Made by a program: the position numbers and the translations under genes
The notes under the pieces: generated by a model
Database searches by the model: none
What the model was told of the DNA's origin: nothing
Seen by the model: only the letters and a program-made list of their open reading frames with translations
In this document: piece by piece, positions 32,425 through 44,376 of the stretch
Layout: each line of letters starts with the position of its first letter
Numbering within the stretch: position 1 is the first letter of the stretch
Assembly: GCF_002078875.1 (NCBI RefSeq)
Contig: NC_034410.1
Span: forward strand, 75,732,661-75,796,660
Length of the DNA stretch: 64,000 nucleotides
DNA from: Numida meleagris
Lineage: Eukaryota > Chordata > Aves > Galliformes > Numididae
Direction: 5' to 3'

Positions 32425-32765
32425 CTTTACATGTTGGTATTAAAGAAGAATTTTTGGAATGGAACTCAGAATGCCAAACTACCTATATTCAACTGAAAGC
32501 TGCTCTGATGTCTGTCCTTGCTCTAAGACTTCCCAGTCTGGAAAAGACTTTTGAATTATATATGCATGAAAGAAGTCAAAGTCACATTGCCCTGGGAGAG
32601 TTAATATAACACACTGTATCCTGAAAGAGACCAATGGGGTATTTCTCTAGACAATTGCACCAAGCAAAGGGTGGTGGCAACAGGATTGCTCATACAGAAG
32701 GCACGAAGATTGATTTTGGGACAGAAATTAGTGGTTCATGTGCTTGATGTGCTGTGGCAGCCTCA
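32425..32765 (+). pseudogene. Retroviral pol remnant, end of RT and connection region
   Basis: Downstream of the hAT insertion the pol alignment resumes with KEEFLEWNSECQTTYIQLKA, LALRLPSLEKTFELYMHER (frame shared with 32322-32606), a GYFSRQL piece and, in another frame, VVATGLLIQKARRLILGQKL up to about 32760. These correspond in order to the W-----Q-AF--IK-AL, LPD--KPFELF, V-YLSK-L and A---L---A-KL-LGQ segments of gammaretrovirus-like Pol. The two pol parts are collinear and on the same strand, so they are one copy split by the hAT sequence. RNase H and integrase domains were not found. Confidence 0.75.
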
Positions 32766-34590
32766 CTCTGACAGAATCCCCGAATCAGAACCAGCCCGAG
32801 ACCTGCTGGCACTGCCCAAATTCGGGCAGAAAGCCCCGGCCCACTGCATAGCCATCAGCAACCTCGGAGTTGCCTGTGTGCCCTGAACACAGTGATGCCC
32901 CCAAGGCCAGAAACACCCCCAGAAATGGGCCGCTCCTGCCAGCACAGCTGCAGCCTGTGGGGATTGGAGACCTTGCACCCCGCTGGATTTGAGGCTGGAA
33001 CCCAGCTCTGCCTAGACAGAGCTACAGGAAGGGAGATAGGGGTTAGATGCTGGAGAGAAGACAGCCCTATGCTTCCAGCCCCTAGCTCTGAAAGACAAGA
33101 ATGAAACTGACAAATGTGTATGGGATTCCAAGTTTTATTGTGGTGGTCTCTGTAGACTGAAGCCAGCACATGGGACTGGAAAAAGGCTGCTCCCACTGCT
33201 CTTTGTGGCTGGCTATGGGGATTTGCAGCCTGATGTCGTACCCTGGAGTGGGTTTGTACCCAGACTCACCCTCCTTGTCTGTACCTGCAGCTGCAACTGC
33301 TGGGGAATGCCTAGAGGACCCTAATGGCCCCTGGCTAGCAGATATTAGGGTGCATCTATCAGCAACACCTCGTGGGGCTGTAGCATGGCTTGTCCCATGG
33401 TGTCCTTGGAGCTTGTTATAGATATCTTAATCCCAGTGTAAACATGAGTGGATTGTTCTCTGGTCTGTCCCAGGCTGGCTGGACTAGCTGCTGCCCACAG
33501 ACACCCCAGAACAGTGAGCTGGCCCTGATGCTGCTCTCAGGTGTCATGGAGCCATGGGATGGCCCTAGTCCCTGCTGGCTGGTGGTGCTGGGGCCAGCAA
33601 GCTCTGAGTTGGCACTGGAGGCTGTAAGGGAAGGCAGGAAGATCACCAAACAGACCTCCAGCCCTAGCTCAGGACCAGCTCCCATCTCTCCTTGGCCAGA
33701 GAGGCATTGGCAAGGCTGTCCTGAGGACCTACTGCCAGGCTTTGCCTGGCCCCAGACCAGCGGTATGTGGCTGTTTGCCTGTTACCGTTACCCACACTGG
33801 CACAGACATTGCACTCCCAGGTGTCTGTGCTGTTGCTCAAGCAGGAGCATTGCTGGTGGTTGCCTTCTGCAGCTGCCAGGGCCTGGGGAGACAAATGTGT
33901 TTTGAATGTGAGGATCAAGTGAACCAAGCCAGGGAGTGCCCGTCACATTTCTGGTGCTCAGTCCTTGCCCCCCCCAGCCTGTGGAGAGGCTGAGATCCCA
34001 GGCAGCGCTGCAGAGGGCTGCTGAGATAACTCACCCCTCCCTCTCTCCCTGCTCTTTGCCTCAGAGTAAAGGCCTCGCCCAGTAATGTGTAGGTATTGCT
34101 GTCTTCTCACATTGGTTCTCTGCCAGAGAAGAGAAGGAATGAGATGAGTCCCCACTGCCCCTGGACTAAGGCTGACCCAAGGCATCCCTGCTTTTCCACC
34201 CTGACTCCATTTCCAGCTTCACCATGAAGCTGAGGCCAATGCTCACAGACAGCAAAGGGCCAGGCGTGACGGGGCAGTCCCTGGGCAGACTCAACTCTTG
34301 CAACCTCACATCTCGAGAGCTGGCAGAAGGGCACAAGCCTGACTGGGATGTGGATCCTCATGGTCGGCATGTCTGAACAAAATCGCTCCGTGTTTCTGCA
34401 GAGGAGGCACTGGAAGCAGAAATGCCAGTGCTCAGGGGCTATCCCTGCAGTAGAAATGCATGTAGCAGGAGCATGAACTGGGCCTGGAGCTGCTGAGCAC
34501 TGCAGGGTGAAGGGAGGGCTCCTACCCGGACACAGCCCCGCTGGAACCTCAGGTGCATGTGCACTGCTGCAGGGGCTGGGTGCTCTCAAT
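32766..34590. other. GC-rich block of unknown origin
   Basis: This roughly 1.8-kb block is clearly richer in G and C than the AT-rich intron around it. Long open frames occur on both strands (171 codons on plus at 33390, 160 codons on minus at 34589), but they overlap and resemble nothing I know apart from one zinc-knuckle-like motif at 33898-33939. High GC makes chance open frames likely. It could be further retroviral sequence, untranslated hAT sequence or an unrelated insertion. Confidence 0.5.
33898..33939 (+). pseudogene. Zinc-knuckle-like motif, possible gag nucleocapsid remnant
   Basis: The plus frame 33742-33993 contains CFECEDQVNQARECP. The spacing is C-X2-C-X4-N-X4-C, identical to a retroviral CCHC knuckle except that the His is replaced by Asn; the flanking Phe, Ala-Arg-Glu and Pro also fit. 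No capsid-like sequence could be recognised upstream. It lies downstream of the pol fragments, the reverse of normal gag-pol order, so it would have to come from a rearrangement or a second copy. A single motif of this length may be coincidence. Confidence 0.3.
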
Positions 34591-34594
34591 TTTC

Positions 34595-34746
34595 TTGTTG
34601 CTCTCCTTTTTTTTAAAATACTTTAAGAAAAATAAAAATAAAAAAGCTTAGTTGCTTATATAAATTAACTATATTACGTATTTTATATGCAGCCCAAGAC
34701 AATTCTTCATTCAGTGTAACAAGGCAAAAGGTTGGACACCCAATGT
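34595..34746 (+). mobile_element. hAT/Charlie-like 3' terminal fragment
   Basis: An AT-rich lead ('attacgtattttatatg') is followed by 'cagcccaagacaattcttc' and 'caaaaggttggacaccc'. This order is that of the 3' end of Charlie-type hAT elements, whose terminal inverted repeat ends in GGTTGGACACCCCTG. No transposase is visible directly upstream. With the 5'-like end at 31217 it would bracket a 3.5-kb composite. The flanking 8 bp on the two sides do not match well enough to claim a target duplication. Confidence 0.6.
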
Positions 34747-35091
34747 TTGATGCCTACGAAAGGAATACAGCTGTAAATCTTACCTGTGTGTCTAATTGTT
34801 CGTGATGTGTTGCTGGGAAGCAGAGGAAGATTTGTGTGTCAGAAGCAAACAGCTCAGTGCTTAAACAGTTTTTGAAGGACTGTGGCAGGCAGTGCCAATA
34901 AGGAAATGCCACGTTGAAATGCAGTTTTCATTACATAGCTCATAGATTTTTAAATGCTTGTAACTTCCTCAAGTGCTTTTCAGAGGGCTGAAATTATTCC
35001 AGGCTCTGTTTCAACTTGAGGTCATTAATTTTTAAGTTTTTCTTTTATTTAAATAATCTTTATTTTAAATTACGCATTACAGGAGAGATGC

Positions 35092-35137
35092 TTTTTTTTT
35101 TTTTTTTTTGAGAGATGCTTTTTTTTTTTTTTTTTTT
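35092..35137. repeat. Duplicated poly-T tract with 'gagagatgc' spacer
   Basis: A run of 18 T (35092-35109) is preceded by 'gagagatgc', which recurs at 35110-35118 and is followed by a second run of 19 T. The unit of about 28 bp is thus present twice in tandem. It is either replication slippage or an assembly error at a homopolymer. Confidence 0.9.
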
Positions 35138-38100
35138 AAACTGCAGCACTAAAAACATAAAGCCTTTGTTTAAAGTTTCCTTGTTTCATAGACTGTTTAG
35201 ACCTTAGAACAGTAATCATCACATAAAACTGATCCAGTAACTCTGGGCTTTTCCTTGTAAAACACTGTATTTTATGAGATATTAGCTCAGTAACCATTAC
35301 ATTGATTTGTATGTAAAGGAAAGACTGCTGAAATGCTTTTGTGCAAAGCAGTCAAACTGAAAACACCAGTTTAAAATTGAAGAGTTGTGAGTCCATTAAG
35401 TTTGACCCATTTCATTCAGAAGTAGTTTGTTGTAAAATAAGTTATACTCAAGCACTTAGACTTGCAATGCATACACATTAAATTTACTCATAAATACTGT
35501 GTTATTTCAATTTTCTAGAAATGTCTGATGGAAAAACAAAGGTTGTGTTTATTGATAAAGTGATATTCATTTAATATTTTCAAAATTGTTTCTTCTTGAC
35601 TGTTGAAAGTTTACTATGTAAAATTGCCTCATTGTAGCTCTGTAATGTCTTACACGCTAAAATTTTTTTCTGAATGAAAAACGTTATCTTAGCACTTACC
35701 TCTTTTAAGGACTGTCACATTTTGGGTTAAATCTGGAACAGTCAGGCTCTTCCTTTGCTCAGTTTTACTTTTTTTTAACAATATTTTTATTTTATTTTAT
35801 TTTTGTTTGCAGAATGCTATGTGTATAATAACTTTTTTGTTACCAAAAAAAAAAAAGAAAAAGCATATTTTTAGCTAAAAAATAGAGTAAAACCACAACA
35901 AACAATTGTATGTAGAATTTTTCTTCCAATTCATTTTTGAAAATTCAAATGCAAGTGGTCTTTTCCTTAGGGATCATTAGCAGTGAGGTGAAAATTGAAT
36001 GAGGGTCTGACGTTTTATGCTGGATAAGTATAAACACTGTGTTAGCGTAATGTATACATTGTACGCATTATTCAGGCTGAAAACTTTGCTTAGTGTAGGA
36101 GATTATTTTCTTTATGTAAATAATTCAGTCATTATTTCAGTGCAGAGTTGTAATGAAAATGGTTGGAAGCAATCTTTGGAGAAGGGGAATAGTTCTGCTT
36201 CTCAGATAGGTAACTTCAATGTCAGATTTCTAAATACTTGAGTTTCATTGAAATTGGTTTGCAAAGACGGTAGATAGCACTGACCAAGTTTAAGTATACA
36301 TTAACCACATATCTTGTCACTAGTATAAGATGTAATAGAATTATTTCTTTTTGTTGGCCTTGATCACATAGTGCTGATATCAGCCTGGAGTTGTTGAGTT
36401 AATCAAGGAGAACACAATCACCAAGGGCTTCTTTGCACTGCTGTGGGAATGGCTGAAGCTGGAATGTTTCAGCCTAATTACATAATGGGTTGGGCGAATG
36501 AAGTCAGTTTTGATTTCAGTCTTAAGAGCTTAGAGAGCTGTAGGGAAAAGTAATTGTAAGATACAACTCTTAAGTTTAAGCTGATTAACTACCCTATTTT
36601 GTTCCCTATTCTGGTAACCCTTGTTAATGAAACCTGAGGCTGAGAAGACATCAGGTGTCTCAACACATACCCCTATTTGCTGTCATTAAACCATTCACCT
36701 ATGGTCCCACATTCCCCTTGTTCTACTCTTTACTGGTAACATAGTCTTAGAAAGTCTTTCTGTTGTTCACAGTGTTATTTGCAAGTTTTATCTCTAGTTA
36801 AGTTTTGGCTTTTCCCATTCTTACGTGCTGAAGCAGTATTTTCAAACTTCTCCTTTGTAGATTTTCTCTGCTTCCATCTCCTGACAGCGGAGGGAATTTA
36901 ATTCCACAAATATTTAGCCTTGGCTATGTTAATGCTCACTGTATGTGTGTGAAATCTGGCAAACTGGATGTAAATAGGAAGAGCAGCAGCTGCTTGTGTT
37001 TTTGCCTGTGCAAACGAGTCATGTAGGTGGGCTTTCTTTCATCAGTGTCTACATAATAAGTGCAATGTGAAAAATCGTTATTAAATGCTTCCGTACATAT
37101 AATAAGGTATGCACATTGTGAAATGTTTGCTTTCTGTCACTTACCCTCAGCATCACTGGAGTGACTGGAATTTGGCTAAGTTTGTTTATAGATGCAGTAC
37201 AACACTGTTTGACAGGTGTTTTTAGCACTCCAGTTGACAATTAAATTATTCAGAATCATGGTTCTTTTTGGAGCTTACTGCTGATAACTGTCCTGGAGAA
37301 ACATAGACTGTTCTGGGTGGTTTTATTCTGTTTTGTTTTGTTGGCGGAGAAGAGGAGATTGATTTTTTTTTTTTTATTCTGCTCTCAGAATTGGTGATAA
37401 GAGTTCCTATACAAATGTTTTCTATTGATAGACAGATATGTTGAAGTATTCAAGCCAAAATAATTTTTTTTCAATATTTCTTCAATTAAAAAGCTCATAG
37501 TCCAGAATACTTTAGGTACTGACAATCTAACGTAGAAAATATTTCACAAGGAAAGCTACATTAGCAACCTGGAAAACCTATGTAGAAAATGGTGAAAGAT
37601 TGTTTTACTATTCACAAATAGTAAATATATACAAATCCACTGTATATACAGTACAATAACTGTGTCTTAAATGTACTGACTATATTTAATAGGAATAACA
37701 CTGAAAATACCAGATATTTTAATTCATAATTGTTTTGTTTAGTTAATTCTTGTATATGGTATGTCTTTGACTACCGTTGCAGTAACTCTTTTCTTAAATA
37801 AACAGCTGTTATTTCTATTCTAGATATTTATAATGATAAATCCATGATGTTCAAGTAATATCTTGTGATATTCAGTGTAATTACAATCCACATGATGATG
37901 AAATATTTTTAATAGTGTCTCACAACAGAGCCAATATGTTGTTTATTTTTTATGAAAGGCAGATGACAATAAGTGATGTTGAGTATTCTAGAATTCATAG
38001 GTCTATGGCAGATCTGTAGTAATATGGTAATTTAGAAGAGTTATTCCATGAATCTAATCGAGCCCATTACATATGGTAAGATATATGCCTTATATAGATA

Positions 38101-41100
38101 CATGAATCTTCAGCTACTTCTGCCATTTCTAAAATTAAGCCAGCCATATTGTGATGTGAAAATGCACAGTTAGGGCACCATGTAACCTTAACAGCCCTCT
38201 CACCAACACCCACACAACTGTAACTGCATTATCACGGCTCCTTTTCAAATGCACAGCTCCATTTCACTGAAATTTTCACTGCAGAATGTATTTCGACACA
38301 GGAATAATTCTATTTTTGCATGGTGAAGCTTATGTCTGACTTAGAAGTTGGATATTACATAACTGTAAACGTTTCAGTAAGTTTCTGTCATCCACAGATC
38401 ATAAAAGGTATTCTGCTTTATGCTTTTAAGGACAGACTTTGAAATCTGACTGCTGTTCTTAATCTACAGCCAGCAGGAGTAGGGAGTAGGTCTTTGGGAA
38501 CACGGTTACGGGCTGCTGGATGGTGAAGCACCAGCTCTGTGTGCTTGGTCAAGCTGAGCTCACAGAATGTTAGTTAAAAACTTAGCTTAAAACATTAAAC
38601 ACACATTTGTGCAGAAATCACCCTGCATGTTTTCTAGAAGCTCTGGTGCCACATTCTTCTCAGACAGCGGTGTGAAGGAGTGATGCCTTCCAGCACTGTT
38701 TGGGGCAGGTGACCAGAGTACTGCAGGAACAGAACAGATGTCATAAACTAAAGGCTTGAGCATTTCTCCAGCTGTGCCTATCGAATGCTAGGCAGATGTT
38801 AATCTAAGTAAAAGAAAGGCCTGAAGTGTGACCATGTGCTCCTTAATTGTTCCAAAATGCCAAGTGCTACTGCTGAGCAGCCAAGTAGGTGTGTCACGAT
38901 CCGTCTTTATAAGTTAAGACTGGCAACCTCACCCATAGATCTCTATAGGTAAGGAGATATTAAGTGAAACTGATTTTTTTTGTGTGTGTGGAGATTAATT
39001 GGGAAATTGGACTCAAAAAGTGTGTAGATCTGACCTTGACTTAGCTATTCACTTAGGATTTACTTGTATTTACGTTTGAGCTGAAGTGCATATGTCAATA
39101 TTTTTGAAGTGCACGTATCAGTTATGCGTCTACCATAGAATATCTCAAACTCAGCTGATAATTGATTCATCTGAACTCTGTCATACTGTGCAGAAACTAG
39201 ACCAGTTCATTCTTTGCTGTCAAACTGTCTGCTGTTAAAAAGACAGAGGAAACTGTTTCTATTTTTGAAGCCCCAAAAGATGCCAGGTTTATTTTCCTGG
39301 TGGATTTTGAAGTTTATTCATATTGATTGATAATCATTAGATTGTGAAAATGCAGAATGCAGGTCTAACCTGACAGCATTGCTTGTTAAATTGCTGGAGG
39401 TACATGAGAACATAATTATATCTGTCAGATTTTTAGTATATTTTATGGAATTAACAACCCATGTCCCACCTCTTACTGTGCAATGGGATTATCCATACAA
39501 AATTCTGTCCTGTCCTGCCTAATGTGTATGACCATTTTTGCTGCAGGAAAGACTACTCTTCAGTGGTATTATTTTTTAGAATATGATATCCAGTCTCTGT
39601 ACAGCTGATTGAATTACAAAAATACATTGGAAAACATTATTGTAAAAGCATGTTCACATGACAGGTTATGGCAATATATGAAGTATAATGTTGGCCTGTA
39701 AATCTGGCATCTCTCTCTTAAAACACCCACATTCATATTTCAGATTTGGTTTTACTTGTTTCTGCTAGAACTCATTGTTTGGTCTACATATAAGTGAGGC
39801 TTGGACAAGGAGTTATTTGCTTTTAGTTTGTAAGTTTTCTTCATATGCTTATACCAAAGCAAAATATGTTATCCATGGTAGTCAGAAATAGCTTGGATAT
39901 TCAGAATAATATAACTACATGAATGAAAGCAAAATTAAACATTCATGTAACTGAGAACGTTGTTTTTCATAAGCTGAAGGAAAACGTAGCATTTTCAAAC
40001 TTGATTTTTAAAGGCCTGTGCACTGAAATATTTACATTATGAAGATGGTGTTGGTTTTGGTTATTGAACTCTATGGTAGTATTGAAGTTATTGGGAGCTG
40101 CAAGTGCTCTGTATTTTCAAGTCAAGCTATATGCTTGGTGATTTAGTAAGGACATACAAGTCCAAATCGAGGTCTGAAGCTTAAAAATGTTATAGAAGAA
40201 GAAAATACTGATTCTTTTTATACGCTGTTCTTGTTGTGTAGCTACAGGCATGTAGGGATAAAACATACTCTTCAACATACTCTCAAATCCCCCACTGACC
40301 TTTCGTCCTTTCAGGTTCACTAGCCATATGAATGCCCCTTGTAGTGTATATCCTAGTTCCTCTTCCGGTTTCTAACTCCCTGCCCTGTAGCTGAGTCTGT
40401 TTGTAAAGGAAATCAACTAATACTAAAAATAGTGAAATGGGCTACAACTATGCATAATATATTGCATTTTCTATTTTACATATAGAAATGTGGTAAAAAA
40501 TAAGCAAAATGCGGTTTATGCAAAAACACCAAGCAAACAAACAAAAGAAAATCAACCCAACAACAACATCAAAACCCAACAAACATGCAGGTGTGAGTGA
40601 TTACATAGAGATTTCACTTCATCATATTAAAGTATCTCTATAGTAACATACTGTGAATCAGACCAGAAATAAACTACATTACACCAGCAAACATCTTTGA
40701 AGGTATTCATAGAAGAGTTAAATATCTTGTTAGAAAGCTATAACACAAAATTTTATGTAAAAGGTATTCCATTTCGTATCTTGATCCAGTCATTTAAAAC
40801 TGTAAAAAAAACAAACGATATTCTTACACATCTTTAGGAGATGTGATGTAGGCATTTCTGGAGTATGCTAAGTAAATGTTTCTGCTGTCTAATTGTGGAT
40901 GATAGCTTGAGTTTGGATATTAGTAACTATGATTTGACCATTTGTGAAGAGAAGGGATACAAAAAATATCACAGAGTGCAACTGAGTAATTGTTTGGAGT
41001 AAAATGGGGTTAAAGAATAAATGCTGCCTCTATAGCACTGATTGGCAGACTTCATAATGTAGGGAAACAAGGTAAGGGGTAAGGAAAAGAGCTGTTGTCC

Positions 41101-44100
41101 TATATGGTTTTTCCTCAGTGGACAAGTCTTTTTTTTAATACGGCTTAATTAATCATTACTTTCCTCCTTCAACCAAAGAGGATTTAGTTTTGTGATCAAA
41201 AACAAGGACCCATATTTTCAGCTGGAAAGTTTAAATAACTCCTGTACCTGCGTAATTCTTTAAAAATCTTGTGTTTAAAGGCTGAGACATCGATACTTTA
41301 GGATGCTGAAAGGTAGAATGCTAATTCCCTCCCTTTGTTTGCAAGAGACAAATTTCTTTCAAATAAAAAGCTCCAAACTGGAAGTTCTTTGATGTAAATA
41401 GATATAGTGTGTGCATGTATGATATATCCAGTGGTCATGATGATAGATATTTCTCCAGGAGATATTTTCAAGAGAGACATTTCTTTGTAATAAAGATCCA
41501 AAATAGTTTAATACGATCCGTTTTCCAGAAGTGTTTATACATATCTTAGTTGCAATTAAAACTCTCAGGTTATTTGATGGTTTTTTTTGTTCTGGTTTGG
41601 TTTTGTCTTAAATTCAAAAGGACATGCGTTTAACAGACTCCAGACATGAAATAATATTCATAATTTCTTTTTTTAAGTTTTCATTAGCCTTGTAATCCCA
41701 TTGCTTTATTGATAAATTTGCTTAGAAGCTTAGAAGGTACTTTGCTTAGAAGGTATTGAGTCTACACTCAGTACTGCTCAATATTCTTTTTATTTCATCG
41801 TCTTATAGTAGTAATGTTATACTAAAGCATGCTATAGTTGATATTATGTTGTGTTTTGACCTCAAAGTGTCTAGCCGTGCAAGGTTTATTATCACTGAAC
41901 ATTTACATTTTATTTTGGTTCCTAGGAAAATTATTTTTAAATTATTTGTATATGTCTAATTAAAAATTACTTTGATCACTTCTCTATAGTTTAGAAAAAG
42001 TGTTCTTAAGTTAATTAACTCAATAGTAGAGAATTAAATTAGCTGATCTGCAGTGCGAATTTAAAGGAGATTGGTAAAGTATTTTGATTTGATTTGCAAA
42101 CTTGAAGAGTATTAAAACTATCATGCCTTGGATCTTAGTGACTTTTAAGTTTAAAATAAGCAACAATTGAAGTGCTTTAATTCATTTGTCCGTTTGTCTT
42201 TTAGGACATGTTTATCAGGGATAGTCATTGAGCAAATGCAGCAGAATCAAAATCAAATCTGATTTTCAGAAGAGAAAACACTTGGGTTTTAAAGAATCCA
42301 TGATTTGATTTTTTATTTATTTTTATACGGATTACTCTTGAAAGAATGGGGTTAAAAGTACATTTAGTGATGAAATGTAATTCTTATGCTAAAAAGTACA
42401 CTTTTATGGTTCCGTTGAGCTATGTTAGCTTCCCACTGATATAATTTCAAAACAGTACATTGAAAAAAAAAACGACATGAAGCTCATGAGCAACCTATTG
42501 TTATTTTCATATCTTCTTTGAATGCTGTTAATTTTTCTCACGTGAATTTTGATCTCTTTACTGCAAAGTGGTAGTAGCAACCATTTTCTGTCCCTGTAAT
42601 GTTTCAGCTGCTTTCTGTTTAATACATTGAGAATACCTAGTGTTGTCTACAGTCAACTGCAATTGCAATTGTTCCTGAGCAAGGGATGTGGAAGAGGCTT
42701 TTGATCTGTCCTGTAGATCTGCACCTCAGATTAGTTTCCTTATGAGTTTTCTAATGATTCAGAATGTCTGCCAGGAAGCTTTCATATGAATAGTTTTGAA
42801 GCCGGACTGAAAAATTAATTTGCATTGCTTAGTTCACATACATTAGACACGTTTTCTCAGTGCCCTAGGTTTGAAAAGACTTGACTCCTTTAACTTTGGG
42901 AATTTACAGAGCAGTGCCTTTCTTAATTCTCCTGGTTTAAGCTAATTAAAATAGAACTTCATTTCTTCTCACTGTCTCCTTAGCACTTTTTTTTTTCCTG
43001 TGATGATGTAATCATGATGAATATTATTTTCCTGAGAGGCTTTTTAACTTAAGGAAGCATGCCAGAGACTTCAGCTTTTTTGGCTTCCTAAGCAGATTCA
43101 GAAAATATCTCAGTGATTTCAGCAGATTGTTGCCTCCTCCTTTATGTGGATAACTTTTGATGATTAGGATTCTGATGGGTTCATACTTTATGCTAAAGTT
43201 ACATAATTTGCTGAACTTTAATTGCAGTATCTGCTACAGAAGAAAATAATAAGCCTTTTCCAACTAATGACTAGCAGTCTCAGGCCCAAGAGCATGGCAT
43301 TACAAGTTGGAGACAGATACAGTTTTCCCACCCAGGCTAAGGTGACTTTGCCTTTTATTAGGAAAAGTTTGGTGGAGCAAATGCTCCTGCATCATGTGGC
43401 AGTATCCTCTGTTTGTGCAGCCATCCTCTCTGAGAAACTGAGGCTGCAGCCTTCCATGTGGGTTGCTGGCACAGAAAATTGGTACACTTTTTGTCCCTTT
43501 TTTCTATCACTTTGAATCTCATGCAACGGAGCTTAATGTCTGCCAGTTGCTTATCTCTGCTCTCCTGCTACCCCATGTTTACAGAGTATAATTACATGTC
43601 TGAAGTAGGAAGAGGCCAATCTTTACTGTGCAAGCCCTGTATGCTACCAAATATTTCAGCAATTAATCCTGTTAACAGTTTTTCTTTCTACTTTTGGAGT
43701 ACCTGAGTATCCTAAGAGATTGTGTGAAATGTGAAGATCTGTTGGAAGATACGAAAATACTTTTGGGGCAAAAACATTATTTTCACTACTTCCTGAAACC
43801 TCGTTAGTACAGGTTGCCCTCCTCGTGTACTAGCAAAAAGTACTGCACACTAAAAACAACTGTTTTAGCATATGTATTGGGTTGAGTGAATTACTACACT
43901 GACTTGCATTTCAGAATGTCTCACATTTACTTCTGCTGTGATTCAATTCAAATAGAGTCTCCAGAGCAGTTAATCATGAAAGGGCTCAAAGTTAGGGCAG
44001 AATGTAACAAGATTACATTGGTTACTTAGCAGCCAAAATCAATAAAAGATAATCTAATTATCACAAACTCTGTCCTTGTCAAATCAGTTGTGAAGTAAAA

Positions 44101-44349
44101 AGGCCAGTATCCGGAGGCACAGCATAACAAATAAAATAAACTTTAAAACTTGTTGCAGGAAGGAAATACTATTTTCTTCAATTTGAATAATTAATGTGAA
44201 GCGCATCTCCATACATTATGTGCCATTTACACTAATAAACCAATGTAAGCTAGATTTTAATTCTCAGTATCAAAATTTATGCATAATTACACCTTCACAA
44301 TACTTCTGTTCTGGACTGATGATAGTAAATTCATTAAGAAAGATGTATT

Positions 44350-44376
44350 AAAAAACAAACAAACAAACAAAAAACC
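44350..44376. repeat. (CAAA)n simple repeat
   Basis: Several consecutive CAAA units within an A-rich tract that ends in 'acccacccacatc'. No adjoining retroposon body is recognised. Confidence 0.8.

Noticed and set aside
33390..33905. 171-codon plus-strand open frame
   Set aside because: It is the longest frame in the window but sits in GC-rich sequence where stops are rare. It overlaps frames on the other strand and shows no domain except the knuckle motif, which lies in a different frame.
34107..34589. 160-codon minus-strand open frame
   Set aside because: The frame is Cys- and Pro-rich with no recognisable domain, and the GC-rich context explains its length.
36017..36241. 74-codon plus-strand open frame
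   Set aside because: No splice signals, no family resemblance, AT-rich codon content; consistent with chance.
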